64,000 bases of DNA, taken from Bradyrhizobium manausense (lineage in GTDB: Bacteria > Pseudomonadota > Alphaproteobacteria > Rhizobiales > Xanthobacteraceae). The position numbers were made by a program, and so were the translations under genes. Of the stretch, positions 37,140 through 46,415 are shown one piece after another; the first letter of the stretch is position 1; every line of letters starts with the position of its first letter. The stretch covers positions 1 to 64,000 of the forward strand of contig NZ_JAFCLG010000007.1 in NCBI RefSeq assembly GCF_018129685.1, in the 5' to 3' direction. The notes beneath the pieces are model-generated. The model was not told the DNA's origin, ran no database searches, and saw nothing but the letters and a program-made list of their open reading frames with translations.

Positions 37140-37916
37140 TTACCTCTCGGCAGCTCCGGGCCCCCAATCGCCCAGCACGGCCTGGACCAGTGCCAGTGCC
37201 GCCACCGCGGCCGTGTCGGCCCGCATGATCCGCGGGCCAAGGGCGAGCCGCAGGATGTTCGGCTGCCGCAGCAGCAGGGCGCGCTCTTCCTCGGCAAAGC
37301 CGCCTTCAGGGCCGATCAGCACGTCGATGCCCATTCCGCCTTGGCCATGGCCGGCCTTGCCTGCGTCTTGCAGGCTTTGAACAGGGCTTTGGACCTCCGC
37401 TGCCTCGTCGCAGAAGATGAGCAGGCGGCCTGCGGGGCGCTGACTGAGATACCGCTCCAGCGGCACCGGTTCTGCAACCGCGGCGATGCTCAGAATGCCA
37501 CACTGTTCCGCGGCCTCGACGACGTTGGCGCGCATCCGCTCGGTATTGACCCGGGAGGCCTGGGTGAACCGGGTCAGGACCGGTTGAAGCGCGGCGGCGC
37601 CCATTTCGATCGCTTTCTGGACCATGTAGTCGAGCCGGGCATGCTTGAGCGGGGCGAAGACATAAGCGAGGTCGGGCAGCTGGTCCTGGGGCCGGACCTG
37701 CTGGAGGATGACCAGATTGTCCGGCCGCTTGCGGCCTTCGATCGCAGCTTGCCATTCGCCATCGCGGCCGTTGAAGGCCAAAACCTCGGCCCCGGCGGCA
37801 AGCCGCAGCACATTGCCCAGATAATTGCTCTGGTCCCGGTCGAGCGGAACCCGGGCGTCCAGGGCCAGGGGGGCGTCGACGAACAGGCGTGGGGCGCGAA
37901 AATCGTGGCAGGGCAT
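37140..37916 (-). CDS. rsmE: 16S rRNA (uracil-1498-N3)-methyltransferase RsmE
   Basis: A 258-residue SPOUT methyltransferase that methylates U1498 of 16S rRNA. The N-terminal PUA-like part (RLFVDAPLALDARVPLDRDQSNYLGNVLRL) is followed by the knotted domain with KAIEMGAAALQPVLTRFTQ, IGPEGGFAEEE, and LGPRIMRADTAAVAALALVQ, which hold the SAM site. Length is normal. It is divergent from the gene upstream of ubiA. Confidence 0.95.
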   Translation of the reverse strand: MPCHDFRAPRLFVDAPLALDARVPLDRDQSNYLGNVLRLAAGAEVLAFNGRDGEWQAAIEGRKRPDNLVILQQVRPQDQLPDLAYVFAPLKHARLDYMVQKAIEMGAAALQPVLTRFTQASRVNTERMRANVVEAAEQCGILSIAAVAEPVPLERYLSQRPAGRLLIFCDEAAEVQSPVQSLQDAGKAGHGQGGMGIDVLIGPEGGFAEEERALLLRQPNILRLALGPRIMRADTAAVAALALVQAVLGDWGPGAAER

Positions 37917-38128
37917 TGATCAAAGGTCCAATCTGGCCCCGTTCTTAACCGAAAGCCGCCGTTTCGGGGGTTAATATCGTTCGAATCAGTTCGTCGGCAC
38001 GCCGCGCTCTTGCCCTATTCGACGGGTTGTTAAGCGCTGGCGGGAATCGTAAAATCGCCAGCATGCTGGTTGCGCTTCAATTGGGAAGCCGCCGAGCCCC
38101 GTAAGCTCCTGCCGGAGAGACTATCCTG

Positions 38129-38791
38129 ATGATCCGTCGTTTGATGGTTCCGATCACTGCCGCCATGGTCGTCATGGGGACTGCGGGTGCTTGCGCCCAG
38201 GGGTTCCCCGCGCCGCTGCCGGGCCAGGCCGCAAGCGATTCTGCTTTTCCGCCCGTCAACGGCCGGGCGCCGGTTGCCGCCATCGGCGGCGCGCCACAGG
38301 CCTCGTTCCCGACCGGCGGCGCGGCCCCTATCGGTGGTGCCGCCGGCGTGTTCGGCGCGGCTCCGCCGACGCAGGCCGGTCCGGGCCCGGATTGCATGAA
38401 GGCGTTCGTGCCGCTCCGCGAGGAAGCCGAGAAGCGCGGCAAGCTGATCAAGGCCGCGAGCGATCGCCACGCTCCGCCAGACGAAGCCTGCAAGTTGATC
38501 AAGAGCTTCGGCCAGGCCGAGCTCAAGATGATCAAATACGTCGAGGGCAACGCCGCCAAATGCGGCATCCCGCCGAACGTCGGCGCGCAGATGAAGGACG
38601 GTCACAAGGCGACCGAGGCGATGCAGACGAAGGTCTGCAACGTCGCGCAGCAGATGGCGAATGGGCCGCGCGGTCCGGCCGGTCCGTCGCTGAGCGAGGT
38701 GGTGGGGTCGGGCGCGGCGCCGGAAGCCAATCCCAGCAAGAAGGGCGGCAGCACTTTCGACACGCTCAACGGCAACATCCTCACCCGATGA
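38129..38791 (+). CDS. exported protein upstream of ubiA
   Basis: A 220-residue protein with a signal peptide (MIRRLMVPITAAMVVMGTAGACAQ), a Gly/Ala/Pro-rich linker to about residue 85, and a helical domain from about 89 to 175 with four Cys (PDCMKAF, DEACKLI, NAAKCGI and TKVCNVA) likely to form two disulfides. The tail is a flexible linker. The stop overlaps the ubiA start (ATGA), so the two are translationally coupled. No family name is known to me; it looks conserved in Bradyrhizobiaceae. Confidence 0.75.
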   Translation: MIRRLMVPITAAMVVMGTAGACAQGFPAPLPGQAASDSAFPPVNGRAPVAAIGGAPQASFPTGGAAPIGGAAGVFGAAPPTQAGPGPDCMKAFVPLREEAEKRGKLIKAASDRHAPPDEACKLIKSFGQAELKMIKYVEGNAAKCGIPPNVGAQMKDGHKATEAMQTKVCNVAQQMANGPRGPAGPSLSEVVGSGAAPEANPSKKGGSTFDTLNGNILTR

Positions 38792-39720
38792 GTGACACAT
38801 CCGCCCGCGTTGCCGATTCCACCGGCAACTGGGTCGATACGCTCGCACCGCAATGGGCGCGTCCGTATCTGCGCCTGTCCCGCTTCGATCGTCCGATCGG
38901 CTCCTGGCTTCTCCTGATGCCGTGCTGGTGGTCGGCGGCGCTCGCGAGCGGCATGGCGCATGACGTCCACCGCCTGCCGCTGATCATCATGTTGTTCTTC
39001 GTCGGCGCCTTCGTGATGCGCGGCGCCGGCTGCACCTGGAACGACATCACCGATCGCGACCTCGACGACAAGGTCGAGCGCACCCGCTCACGGCCGCTGC
39101 CATCCGGCCAGGTGACGACGAAGCAGGCGCTGGCCTTCATGATCGCGCAGGCGCTGATCGGTCTCGTGGTGCTGCTCCAGTTCAACCGCTTCGCGATTGC
39201 GACCGGCATCGCCTCCCTGCTGATCGTCGCGATCTATCCCTTCATGAAGCGCATCACATGGTGGCCGCAGATCGTGCTCGGGCTCGCCTTCTCATGGGGC
39301 GCCTTGATGGGATTTGCCGTCACCTTCGGGCGCATCGACGTCACCGCGCTCGTGCTTTATGCCGGCGCGATCTCATGGGTGATCGGCTATGACACCATCT
39401 ATGCGCATCAGGATGCCGAGGACGACGCGCTGATCGGCATCAAGTCCACGGCGCGCCTGTTCGGTGCACACACGCACCAGGCGCTGATCCTGTTCTACGG
39501 GCTATCGGTGATGCTGATCGGCGTCGCCCTGGCGTCGGGCGATGCGCGCTGGCCGGCGTGGTTCGGGCTTGCCGCGTTTGCCGTGCACCTGGGCTCGCAG
39601 ATCATGCGGCTGAGGATTGACGATCCGGAACTGTGCAAGCGCCTGTTCTATTCGAACAAGCATGCCGGGGCGCTGCTGTTTGCGGGATTGCTGACCGACG
39701 CGGTGATGCGGGCAGCTTAA
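38788..39720 (+). CDS. ubiA: 4-hydroxybenzoate polyprenyltransferase UbiA
   Basis: A 310-residue membrane prenyltransferase that joins a polyprenyl chain to 4-hydroxybenzoate in ubiquinone synthesis. The two Asp-rich motifs are NDITDRDLDDKVERTRSRPL at about residue 83 and DTIYAHQDAEDDALIGIKST near residue 200. About nine membrane helices are visible. It overlaps the preceding gene by 4 bp. A family C repeat follows. Confidence 0.95.
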   Translation: MSDTSARVADSTGNWVDTLAPQWARPYLRLSRFDRPIGSWLLLMPCWWSAALASGMAHDVHRLPLIIMLFFVGAFVMRGAGCTWNDITDRDLDDKVERTRSRPLPSGQVTTKQALAFMIAQALIGLVVLLQFNRFAIATGIASLLIVAIYPFMKRITWWPQIVLGLAFSWGALMGFAVTFGRIDVTALVLYAGAISWVIGYDTIYAHQDAEDDALIGIKSTARLFGAHTHQALILFYGLSVMLIGVALASGDARWPAWFGLAAFAVHLGSQIMRLRIDDPELCKRLFYSNKHAGALLFAGLLTDAVMRAA

Positions 39721-39732
39721 TTCGCGGCTCTC

Positions 39733-39830
39733 ATAGGGTGGGCAAAGGCGCACTTGCGCCGTGCCCACGATCTCTCAATGATTTCGATAGAAAAGGTGGG
39801 CACGCTTCGCTTTGCCCACCCTACGGCACC
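39733..39830. repeat. dispersed repeat, family C copy 1 (gtgggca type)
   Basis: The arms atagggtgggcaaaggcgca and cgctttgcccaccctac enclose the segment aaaaggtgggcacgcttc. A related element is at 46191-46354 and a partial one at 63941-64000. Confidence 0.85.
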
Positions 39831-39842
39831 TGTGTTTGACGC

Positions 39843-40409
39843 TCAATTTCGCGCGATGATCTCGCGTTCCTGGCGATGAATCGGCAACTCCCGCGCCATG
39901 GCGGTGCGACGGCGCATCAGGAATTTCGGGCGGCGGGCGCGGATCGCATTGGCGCGGCGGCGGCGCGGTGCCGGCTCGCGGGCGCCCTCGTCGAGCTGCG
40001 GCAGCGCAAGGATCTCGCTCCAGATCGCCCAGGCCTCTGCGAGTTCGTCGCCATCGGCGCTGACCAGCAGCGGAACTGACAATGAGGGATCGCGATGCAC
40101 GAGGACGAGGCTCTGCGCTTCGTCATTGCCGCGCAGCGCGACGCCGGTGAAGTCGCTGACGCGGACGTTGATCGCCATCCGCATGCCGCGGACGGCGCGG
40201 CGCAGCACGACACGCTCGCGATGAAGCTCGATCTGCCTGGTATAGCCGTCGGCGCGCGGATCATGCGCGTCGAAGCGGACCGGAAGGGAAAGAGGGTCGA
40301 GCCGCAAGCTGCGGCTCGACCCGGCGGGAGCGACCCCGCATGTTGCTGTTTGACGCCTCACGGCTTTCGTTCTCCCCGCCAGGATTATGTTCCCGGTCGA
40401 TGCGAGCAC
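39843..40409 (-). CDS. conserved protein (DUF6101-like)
   Basis: A 188-residue protein. The central part (LRLDPLSLPVRF, ELHRERVVLRRAVRGMRMAINVRVSDFTGVAL) is a beta-rich domain; the C-terminal 55 residues are Arg-rich with a helical RRRTAMARELPIH segment. It matches a small Bradyrhizobium family that I recall as DUF6101 and that lies near ubiA and pmbA; this name is from memory. Not in an obvious operon. Confidence 0.6.
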   Translation of the reverse strand: MLASTGNIILAGRTKAVRRQTATCGVAPAGSSRSLRLDPLSLPVRFDAHDPRADGYTRQIELHRERVVLRRAVRGMRMAINVRVSDFTGVALRGNDEAQSLVLVHRDPSLSVPLLVSADGDELAEAWAIWSEILALPQLDEGAREPAPRRRRANAIRARRPKFLMRRRTAMARELPIHRQEREIIARN

Positions 40410-40637
40410 CTTAGCGCGGGCCGTTCCGAAACCGCTTAAAAAGGCTGGTTAATCCAGCGTCACCGCCCGCCATGATTGACAAGACCTTGGCGCAGATGAT
40501 TGACGAGACGTTGCGCGGAAGCTGCGAATCTGAGCTTTTGGCAGGCTGAAAATGCTTGAAGTCCGCACCATTTGGGCACATCTGGTGTTCAGGGCCGTTA
40601 CCGCCCCGAAACCTCCCGCCCCAACAGGATTTCGTTT

Positions 40638-42029
40638 GTGAACCCTTCACCAAGCTCGACGCTTTCGCCCAAAGCCAATCGCGACCTGTTCGATCAGTCC
40701 GCGCTCTCGGATCTCGCGCAGCGTCTGGTCGAGGCGGCAAAGCGCGCCGGCGCGGATGCGGCCGATGCAGTCGCGGTGCGCGGCATCTCGCAGGGCGTCG
40801 AGGTACGCGATGGCCGTGTCGAGGAATCCGAGCGGTCCGAGGGCGACGATGTCGGCCTGCGCGTGCTGGTCGGCCAGCGCCAGGCCGTAGTCTCGACCAA
40901 TGACGCCAGCGGCGATGCCGTGACCAAGCTTGCAGAGCGCGCAGTCGCGATGGCACGCGTGGCGCCTGATGACAAATATGTCGGCCTCGCCGATCCCGCG
41001 CTGCTCGCGCGCGATTTCCCCGATCTCGATCTGCTCGATCCCGATGTGCCCGCGACATCGGAGCTCGAGCGCCGCGCGCTCGAGGCCGAGGCGGCCGCGC
41101 TTGCCGTGAAGGGCGTATCGAAATCCGGCGGCGCTTCCGCCTCGTCGGGCATGGGCGGCATGGTGCTCGTCACCTCGACCGGTTTCCACGGGTCATATTT
41201 GCGCTCCAGCCAGGGCATCTCGGCGACGGCGATCGTCGGTGAAGGCACCAGCATGGAACGCGACTACGACTTCACCTCGGCGCCGCACGGTGCCGATTTG
41301 TTGTCGCCCGAGATGGTCGGCCGCTCGGCCGGCGAGCGCACCGTGGCGCGCTACAATCCGCGCAAGGTCGAAACCTGCAAGGTGCCTGTCGTGTTCGACC
41401 CGCGCGTCGCGGGCTCGCTGGTCGGCCATGTGGTCGGCGCCATCAACGGCGCCTCGATCGCGCGCAAGACCAGCTTCCTCAAGGACAAGCTCGGCCAGCA
41501 GCTGTTCTCGAAGAACATCCGCATCATCGACGATCCCCTGCGCAAGCGCGGCCTGCGCTCGCAGACGTTTGACGCCGAGGGCGTCGCGGTGAAGCGGATC
41601 GCGCTGGTCGACGAAGGCGTGCTGACGACCTGGCTGCTCGATTGCGCCACCGCGCGCGAGCTCGGCCTCACCACGACAGGCCACGCCCATCGCGGCGTCT
41701 CGTCCTCGCCGTCGCCAGGGCCGTACAATCTGCATCTCGAAGCCGGCACGCCGACGCCGGCCGAGCTGATCTCCGACATCAAGCAGGGCTTCTATGTCAC
41801 CGACCTGATCGGCTCGGGCGTGAACGGCGTCACCGGCGATTACAGCCGCGGCGCCTCCGGCTTCTGGATCGAGAATGGCGAGCTCACCTATCCCGTCAGC
41901 GAAGTCACGATCGCCGGTCATCTGTTCGAGATCTTCAAGTCGATGCAGCCGGCCAACAATCTCGAGTTCCGCTACGGCATCAATGCGCCGACGGTGCGCA
42001 TCGAGGGCTTGACGCTTGGCGGACGCTGA
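40638..42029 (+). CDS. pmbA: TldD/PmbA family metalloprotease
   Basis: A 463-residue protein of the TldD/PmbA family, which in E. coli matures microcin B17 and trims small peptides. The N-terminal part contains AVAVRGISQGVEVRDGRVEE, and the C-terminal barrel contains GFYVTDLIGSGVNGVTGDYSRGASGFWIENG, which is family-specific. The GTG at 40638 is used, with caggat at about 9 bp. The next gene starts inside the end of this gene, and a run of lipid A genes follows. Confidence 0.87.
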   Translation: MNPSPSSTLSPKANRDLFDQSALSDLAQRLVEAAKRAGADAADAVAVRGISQGVEVRDGRVEESERSEGDDVGLRVLVGQRQAVVSTNDASGDAVTKLAERAVAMARVAPDDKYVGLADPALLARDFPDLDLLDPDVPATSELERRALEAEAAALAVKGVSKSGGASASSGMGGMVLVTSTGFHGSYLRSSQGISATAIVGEGTSMERDYDFTSAPHGADLLSPEMVGRSAGERTVARYNPRKVETCKVPVVFDPRVAGSLVGHVVGAINGASIARKTSFLKDKLGQQLFSKNIRIIDDPLRKRGLRSQTFDAEGVAVKRIALVDEGVLTTWLLDCATARELGLTTTGHAHRGVSSSPSPGPYNLHLEAGTPTPAELISDIKQGFYVTDLIGSGVNGVTGDYSRGASGFWIENGELTYPVSEVTIAGHLFEIFKSMQPANNLEFRYGINAPTVRIEGLTLGGR

Positions 42030-42828
42030 CCTTTCCGACGCAGCCATCCTGACGCACGACGCGGCGCTGCTGCAGCACACGGTGCGGGAGGCGGGTGCGC
42101 TGGCGCAGTCGATGTTCCGCACCGAGCTGAAGAAGTGGATCAAGGGCGCATCCTCGCCGGTTTCGGAAGCCGACATCGCCGTCAACGACTTGCTCGAAGC
42201 CCGCCTGCGCGGCGCCACGCCCGATTATGGCTGGCTGTCGGAGGAGAGCGCCGACGATTCCACGCGGCTGTCGCGGCGCCTGACCTGGGTGGTCGATCCG
42301 ATCGACGGCACCCGCAATTTTCTCGGTGGCCATGACGAATGGTGCGTCAGCGTCGCGCTTGTCGAGGTTTCAGCGCCAGTGCTCGCCGCGGTGTTCGCGC
42401 CTGTGAGCGGCGAGTTCTTTTTCGCCGTCCGCGGCCAGGGCACCACGCTCAATGGCAAGCCGGTCCAGGCCAGCGCCGGCACCGCGCTCGACTTTGCCCG
42501 CATGGCCGGCCCGAAGCCGATGGTCGAGCGACTCAATACGGGGGCCAGCGACATCAAGCTGCATCCGCGAATCGGTTCGCTGGCGCTCCGGCTGTGCCGG
42601 GTCGCCAATGGTGCCCTGGATGCGGCTTTTGCGGGTGGCAATAGCCATGATTGGGACCTTGCAGCGGCCGATTTGATCGTGCAGGAAGCGGATGGTAGGA
42701 TGAGCGACCTCTCTGGAGAACCCATCCTCTATAATCGCCGGGAAGTGACGCACGGGGTGCTGGTGGCAGCGGGACGCGATCGTCATGCGAGCATTGTCGC
42801 GCATTTTCGAAACCGTCCCCTGGCTTGA
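42016..42828 (+). CDS. inositol monophosphatase/CysQ family phosphatase
   Basis: A 270-residue metal-dependent phosphatase of the inositol-monophosphatase family. Metal-site motifs are WLSEES (about residue 74), WVVDPIDGTRNFLGG (about residue 90) and HDWDLAAADLIVQEADG (about residue 212). Closest relatives are CysQ-type 3'(2'),5'-bisphosphate nucleotidases and IMPases; the substrate cannot be told. It starts with TTG 42016 inside the pmbA end (14 bp overlap), so translation is probably coupled. Confidence 0.87.
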   Translation: MADADLSDAAILTHDAALLQHTVREAGALAQSMFRTELKKWIKGASSPVSEADIAVNDLLEARLRGATPDYGWLSEESADDSTRLSRRLTWVVDPIDGTRNFLGGHDEWCVSVALVEVSAPVLAAVFAPVSGEFFFAVRGQGTTLNGKPVQASAGTALDFARMAGPKPMVERLNTGASDIKLHPRIGSLALRLCRVANGALDAAFAGGNSHDWDLAAADLIVQEADGRMSDLSGEPILYNRREVTHGVLVAAGRDRHASIVAHFRNRPLA

Positions 42829-42888
42829 GCACTGACGTCGTGCTTGTCGACCACTGCTTTGCCGGGCAGCCTCTTAGGAACCGAACCC

Positions 42889-43134
42889 ATGCCAGATAGT
42901 GCCCCGCAACAACTGCTTCACCTCGTCATCGGCGGTGAGCTGCTCGACCTCGAGCACAACATTTTCAAGAACCTCGATGAGGTCGAGATCGTCGGCCTTT
43001 ATCCGAACTATGCCTCCGCCCATGTTGCCTGGCGCGCCAAGGCGCAGAGCACGGTCGACAACGCGCAGATGCGCTATTTCATCGTCCACCTTCACCGGCT
43101 GCTCGACCCGAATCAAGAATCGAAGGCACGTTGA
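42889..43134 (+). CDS. DUF4170 domain protein
   Basis: An 81-residue protein of the DUF4170 family (HLVIGGELLDLEHNIFKNLDEVEIVGLYPNY). ATG 42889 has aggaa 9 bp upstream; an upstream in-frame ATG at 42844 is less likely. Its stop overlaps the start of the acyltransferase gene by 4 bp. It is encoded between a phosphatase and lipid A genes in Rhizobiales, which hints at a link with envelope synthesis, but no activity is known. Confidence 0.85.
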   Translation: MPDSAPQQLLHLVIGGELLDLEHNIFKNLDEVEIVGLYPNYASAHVAWRAKAQSTVDNAQMRYFIVHLHRLLDPNQESKAR

Positions 43135-43856
43135 AAAAACTGCTTCGCAATACGCTGCGAAGCAGCTGGTTTCAGCGTGCCGTCGGGTTCCTGGCGGCCG
43201 AATGGCTGCGTCTGGTCTGGCGGACCAACAAGTTCTCCTTCGACCCGCCGGACGTCTATGAGCGCGTCGAGGCGCAGATGCCGGCGATCTTCGCGTTCTG
43301 GCACGGCCAGCATTTCCTCACCCCCTTCATCAAGACCAAGGACTGGCACCAGGCCAAGGTCCTGATCTCGCGCCACCGCGATGGCGAGTTCAACGCCATC
43401 GCGGTGGAGCGGCTCGGCATCGGCACGATCCGGGGCTCAGGCGACCACGGCGGCGCCTTCCATCGCAAGGGCGGTGTCGGCGCCTTCAGGGAAATGGTGT
43501 ACACGCTTCAAGACGGTTGTAATGTCGCGCTGACCGCCGATGTCCCCAAGCGTTCGCGCGTGGCCGGCCTCGGCATCATCATGCTGGCACGGGAATCGGG
43601 GCGGCCGATCATGCCTTTTGCGATGGCGACCAGCCGCTTCATCCGGCTCAACAACTGGGACCGCACCACCATCAACCTGCCGTTCGGGCGCGGCGCGCTG
43701 GTCGGCATCAAGGAAATCCGCGTGCCGCCGGACGCCGATGCCGCCACCATGGAAGCGCTGCGGCAGGATCTGGAGGACACGCTGAACGAAGCGACCCGCC
43801 GCGCCTATGCGCAGCTCGGCCGGCAAGGGCCTCAAGAGGGGCCTGTCGATGGCTAG
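43131..43856 (+). CDS. DUF374 lysophospholipid acyltransferase-like protein
   Basis: A 241-residue protein of the LPLAT/DUF374 family. FWHGQHFLTPF (His region), ISRHRDGEF, RGSGDHGGAF, and the block DGCNVALTADVPKRSRVAGLG are visible. In Rhizobiales this gene lies next to waaA and lpxK, so it may add a fatty acid to lipid A or a Kdo-lipid intermediate (inference). Translation starts with TTG at 43131, overlapping DUF4170. Its end overlaps waaA by 8 bp. Confidence 0.87.
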   Translation: MKKLLRNTLRSSWFQRAVGFLAAEWLRLVWRTNKFSFDPPDVYERVEAQMPAIFAFWHGQHFLTPFIKTKDWHQAKVLISRHRDGEFNAIAVERLGIGTIRGSGDHGGAFHRKGGVGAFREMVYTLQDGCNVALTADVPKRSRVAGLGIIMLARESGRPIMPFAMATSRFIRLNNWDRTTINLPFGRGALVGIKEIRVPPDADAATMEALRQDLEDTLNEATRRAYAQLGRQGPQEGPVDG

Positions 43857-45177
43857 CTCGCTGCCTCGTGCGCTGCCCAAGTCGCTACCGATGACGCTGC
43901 GGATGTACCGGCGCCTGGCGACGAGCCTGGTGCCGCTCGCGCCGGCGCTGATCAAGCGGCGGCTGAAGCAGGGCAAGGAAGATCCCGCGCGCGTCGGCGA
44001 GCGGCGCGGGCTCAGCCGGGATGTGCGGCCGCACGGCCCGCTGGTGTGGATCCACGGCGCCAGCGTCGGCGAGGTTCTGGCCGCGGCCGCGCTGATCGAG
44101 CGGCTGCGCGATCTCAATCTGCGCATCCTGCTGACCTCGGGCACCGTCACCTCGGCGGCGATCGCCGCCAAGCGCTTTCCACCCGACGTCATCCATCAAT
44201 ACGTGCCGTATGATTCCCCGCGCTATGTCGCGCGCTTCCTGGATCACTGGAAGCCGTCGCTCGCTTTGTTCATCGAATCCGACCTGTGGCCGAACCTGAT
44301 CCTGGCGGGCGCGGCGCGCCGGGTGCCGATGGTGCTGATCAACGGGCGGATGTCGCCGCGCTCGTTCCCGCGCTGGCGGCGGATGCACGGCACCATCTCG
44401 GCCCTGCTGTCGCGCTTCGACATCTGTCTGGCGCAGTCGAAGACGGATGCCGAGCGTTTCGCCGCGCTCGGCAGTCGCGACGTGGTCACGACGGGCAATC
44501 TCAAGCTCGACGTGCCGGCGCCGCCGGCCGACCCCGCCAGGCTCGACCGGCTGATGGCGGCGACGCGCGGGCGCCCGATCATCGTGGCGGCCTCGACCCA
44601 TCCCGGCGAGGACGAGATGCTCGTCGCGGCGCATCGCAGCCTCGTCGGCATCTTTCCGCGGCTTCTGACCGTGATCGTGCCGCGGCATCCGGATCGCGGC
44701 TCCCAGATCTCCGGCATGGTCACCGCATCGGGCCTGAAGCCGGCGCTGCGCTCGCGCGACGAGCCGCTCGCGGCCGCCACCGACGTCTATGTTGCCGACA
44801 CGATGGGCGAGCTCGGCCTGTTCTATCGCCTCTCGCCGATCGTGTTCATGGGCGGATCGCTGATCCGCCATGGCGGACAGAATCCGATCGAGGCGATCAA
44901 GCTCGGTGCGGCCATCGTCCATGGTCCGCATGTCTTCAACTTCGCCGATGTCTATCAGGCGCTCGACGGCAGCGGTGGCGCGCGCCAGGCCGACACGCAG
45001 GAGGCGCTGGTCAAGCAGCTCGGCCTGTTGCTGGCCGAGCCCGCCGTGCGCGACAAGATCCACCAGGCCGGCGCCGGCGTGGTGGAGGAGCTCGGCGGCG
45101 CACTCGATCGTACCATGACGGCGCTCGAGCCGTATCTGATGCAGTTGCGGATCGAGATGGGAGCCGCCAATGCGTGA
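43849..45177 (+). CDS. waaA: 3-deoxy-D-manno-octulosonic acid transferase
   Basis: A 442-residue GT30 glycosyltransferase that adds Kdo to the lipid A precursor. Motifs are PLVWIHGASVGEVLAAAALI near residue 65, SLALFIESDLWPNLI near 125, and TDVYVADTMGELGLFYRLS and GQNPIEAIKLGAAIVHGPH in the second Rossmann domain. The start at 43849 has gaggggc upstream. It overlaps lpxK by 8 bp. An N-terminal hydrophobic patch anchors it to the inner membrane. Confidence 0.93.
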   Translation: MASSLPRALPKSLPMTLRMYRRLATSLVPLAPALIKRRLKQGKEDPARVGERRGLSRDVRPHGPLVWIHGASVGEVLAAAALIERLRDLNLRILLTSGTVTSAAIAAKRFPPDVIHQYVPYDSPRYVARFLDHWKPSLALFIESDLWPNLILAGAARRVPMVLINGRMSPRSFPRWRRMHGTISALLSRFDICLAQSKTDAERFAALGSRDVVTTGNLKLDVPAPPADPARLDRLMAATRGRPIIVAASTHPGEDEMLVAAHRSLVGIFPRLLTVIVPRHPDRGSQISGMVTASGLKPALRSRDEPLAAATDVYVADTMGELGLFYRLSPIVFMGGSLIRHGGQNPIEAIKLGAAIVHGPHVFNFADVYQALDGSGGARQADTQEALVKQLGLLLAEPAVRDKIHQAGAGVVEELGGALDRTMTALEPYLMQLRIEMGAANA

Positions 45178-46186
45178 GCCGGCCTTCTGGTACCGGCCGC
45201 GTTCCCCGAAGTCGCATCTGCTCAGCCCGCTGGCTGCGCTCTATGGCGCCATCGCCGCACGCCGCATGGCGCGCAAGGGATTCGACGCCGGCATCCCCGT
45301 GCTCTGTGTCGGCAATTACCATGTCGGCGGCGCCGGCAAGACGCCGACCGTGCTGGCGCTGACCAGGCTGCTGCGCGAGCTCGGCGAGACGCCTGTCGTG
45401 CTCAGCCGCGGCTATGGCGGACGCTTGCATGGCCCTGTCATGGTCGACCGGATGCGTCACGACGCATCCGATGTCGGCGACGAACCCATGATGATGGTGC
45501 GCGACGTCCCGGTCGCGGTCGCGCGCGACCGCATCGAGGGTGTCGCGCTGGCCAAGTCGCAGGGCGCCACCGTCATCCTGATGGACGACGGCTTCCAGAA
45601 TCCGAAGCTGATGAAAGACGCCGCGCTGATCGTGATCGACAGCCAGCGCGGCCTCGGCAACGGCAAGGTGTTCCCGGCCGGTCCCCTGCGCGCGCCGCTG
45701 AAGCCGCAGCTCGCCCACACCGACGCGCTGGTGCTGATCGGCGACGGCCACGCCGCGGACGGCATCGCGGCCGAGATCGCCGCGCGCGGCAAGCCGGTGC
45801 TCCGTGCGCGGCTGAAGCCTGACGCGGCGTCGGTTGCGCAGCTTCTTGACAAGCAGGTTCTTGCCTTCGCCGGCATCGGCGATCCCGAACGGTTCTTCAG
45901 GACCTTGCGGGCGAGTGGGATCGAGGTCGCGCGCACGCGTCCCTTCGCCGATCATCACGCGTTTTCGCGCGACGAACTCGCCGCGCTCGCCGCCGACGCC
46001 GCGCGCGAGCAGCTCACGCTGGTGACCACGGAAAAGGATCTCGCGCGCCTGCGCGGCAGCGAGGGCGCGCCTGATGGCATCGTGCCGTTCGCGGTCCAGC
46101 TCGAGTTCGACGACCAGGCCAGGCTGAAGCAGCTGATTGGCGATCATCTCTACAAGGCGCGCGAGCGCAGGTTCAGCAATCGATGA
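45170..46186 (+). CDS. lpxK: tetraacyldisaccharide 4'-kinase
   Basis: A 338-residue P-loop kinase that phosphorylates the 4' position of tetraacyldisaccharide in lipid A synthesis. Walker A is GGAGKTPTV at about residue 54. The following blocks LSRGYGGR, DEPMMM and MDDGFQNPKL are LpxK signatures. Length is typical. It ends the run that contains pmbA, cysQ-like, DUF4170, DUF374 and waaA. Confidence 0.94.
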   Translation: MREPAFWYRPRSPKSHLLSPLAALYGAIAARRMARKGFDAGIPVLCVGNYHVGGAGKTPTVLALTRLLRELGETPVVLSRGYGGRLHGPVMVDRMRHDASDVGDEPMMMVRDVPVAVARDRIEGVALAKSQGATVILMDDGFQNPKLMKDAALIVIDSQRGLGNGKVFPAGPLRAPLKPQLAHTDALVLIGDGHAADGIAAEIAARGKPVLRARLKPDAASVAQLLDKQVLAFAGIGDPERFFRTLRASGIEVARTRPFADHHAFSRDELAALAADAAREQLTLVTTEKDLARLRGSEGAPDGIVPFAVQLEFDDQARLKQLIGDHLYKARERRFSNR

Positions 46187-46190
46187 CTTC

Positions 46191-46354
46191 GTAGGGTGGG
46201 TTAGCCCCGCGACTGCGCGGAGCGCAGTTGCGCGGCGTAACCCACCAACGTCGTCCCGCGTTCGCCGAAACATGGTGGGTTACGCCCAGCGAGCTGCGCT
46301 TCGCGCAGTCGCAAGGCTAACCCACCCCAAGGCTAACCCACCCTATGGCACCTG
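46191..46354. repeat. dispersed repeat, family C copy 2
   Basis: The left arm gtagggtgggttagccccgc and right arm ctaacccaccctatggcacc frame inner copies of gtaacccacca and tggtgggttacg and the inverted segments ctgcgcg and cgcgcag. A short direct repeat aaggctaacccacccc occurs at the right end. Confidence 0.85.
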
Positions 46355-46415
46355 GCCATTCAGCCGGCATTCATCGCCAGCTCTCTATCGATCCCACACG
46401 ATTCTGGAGACTGCG

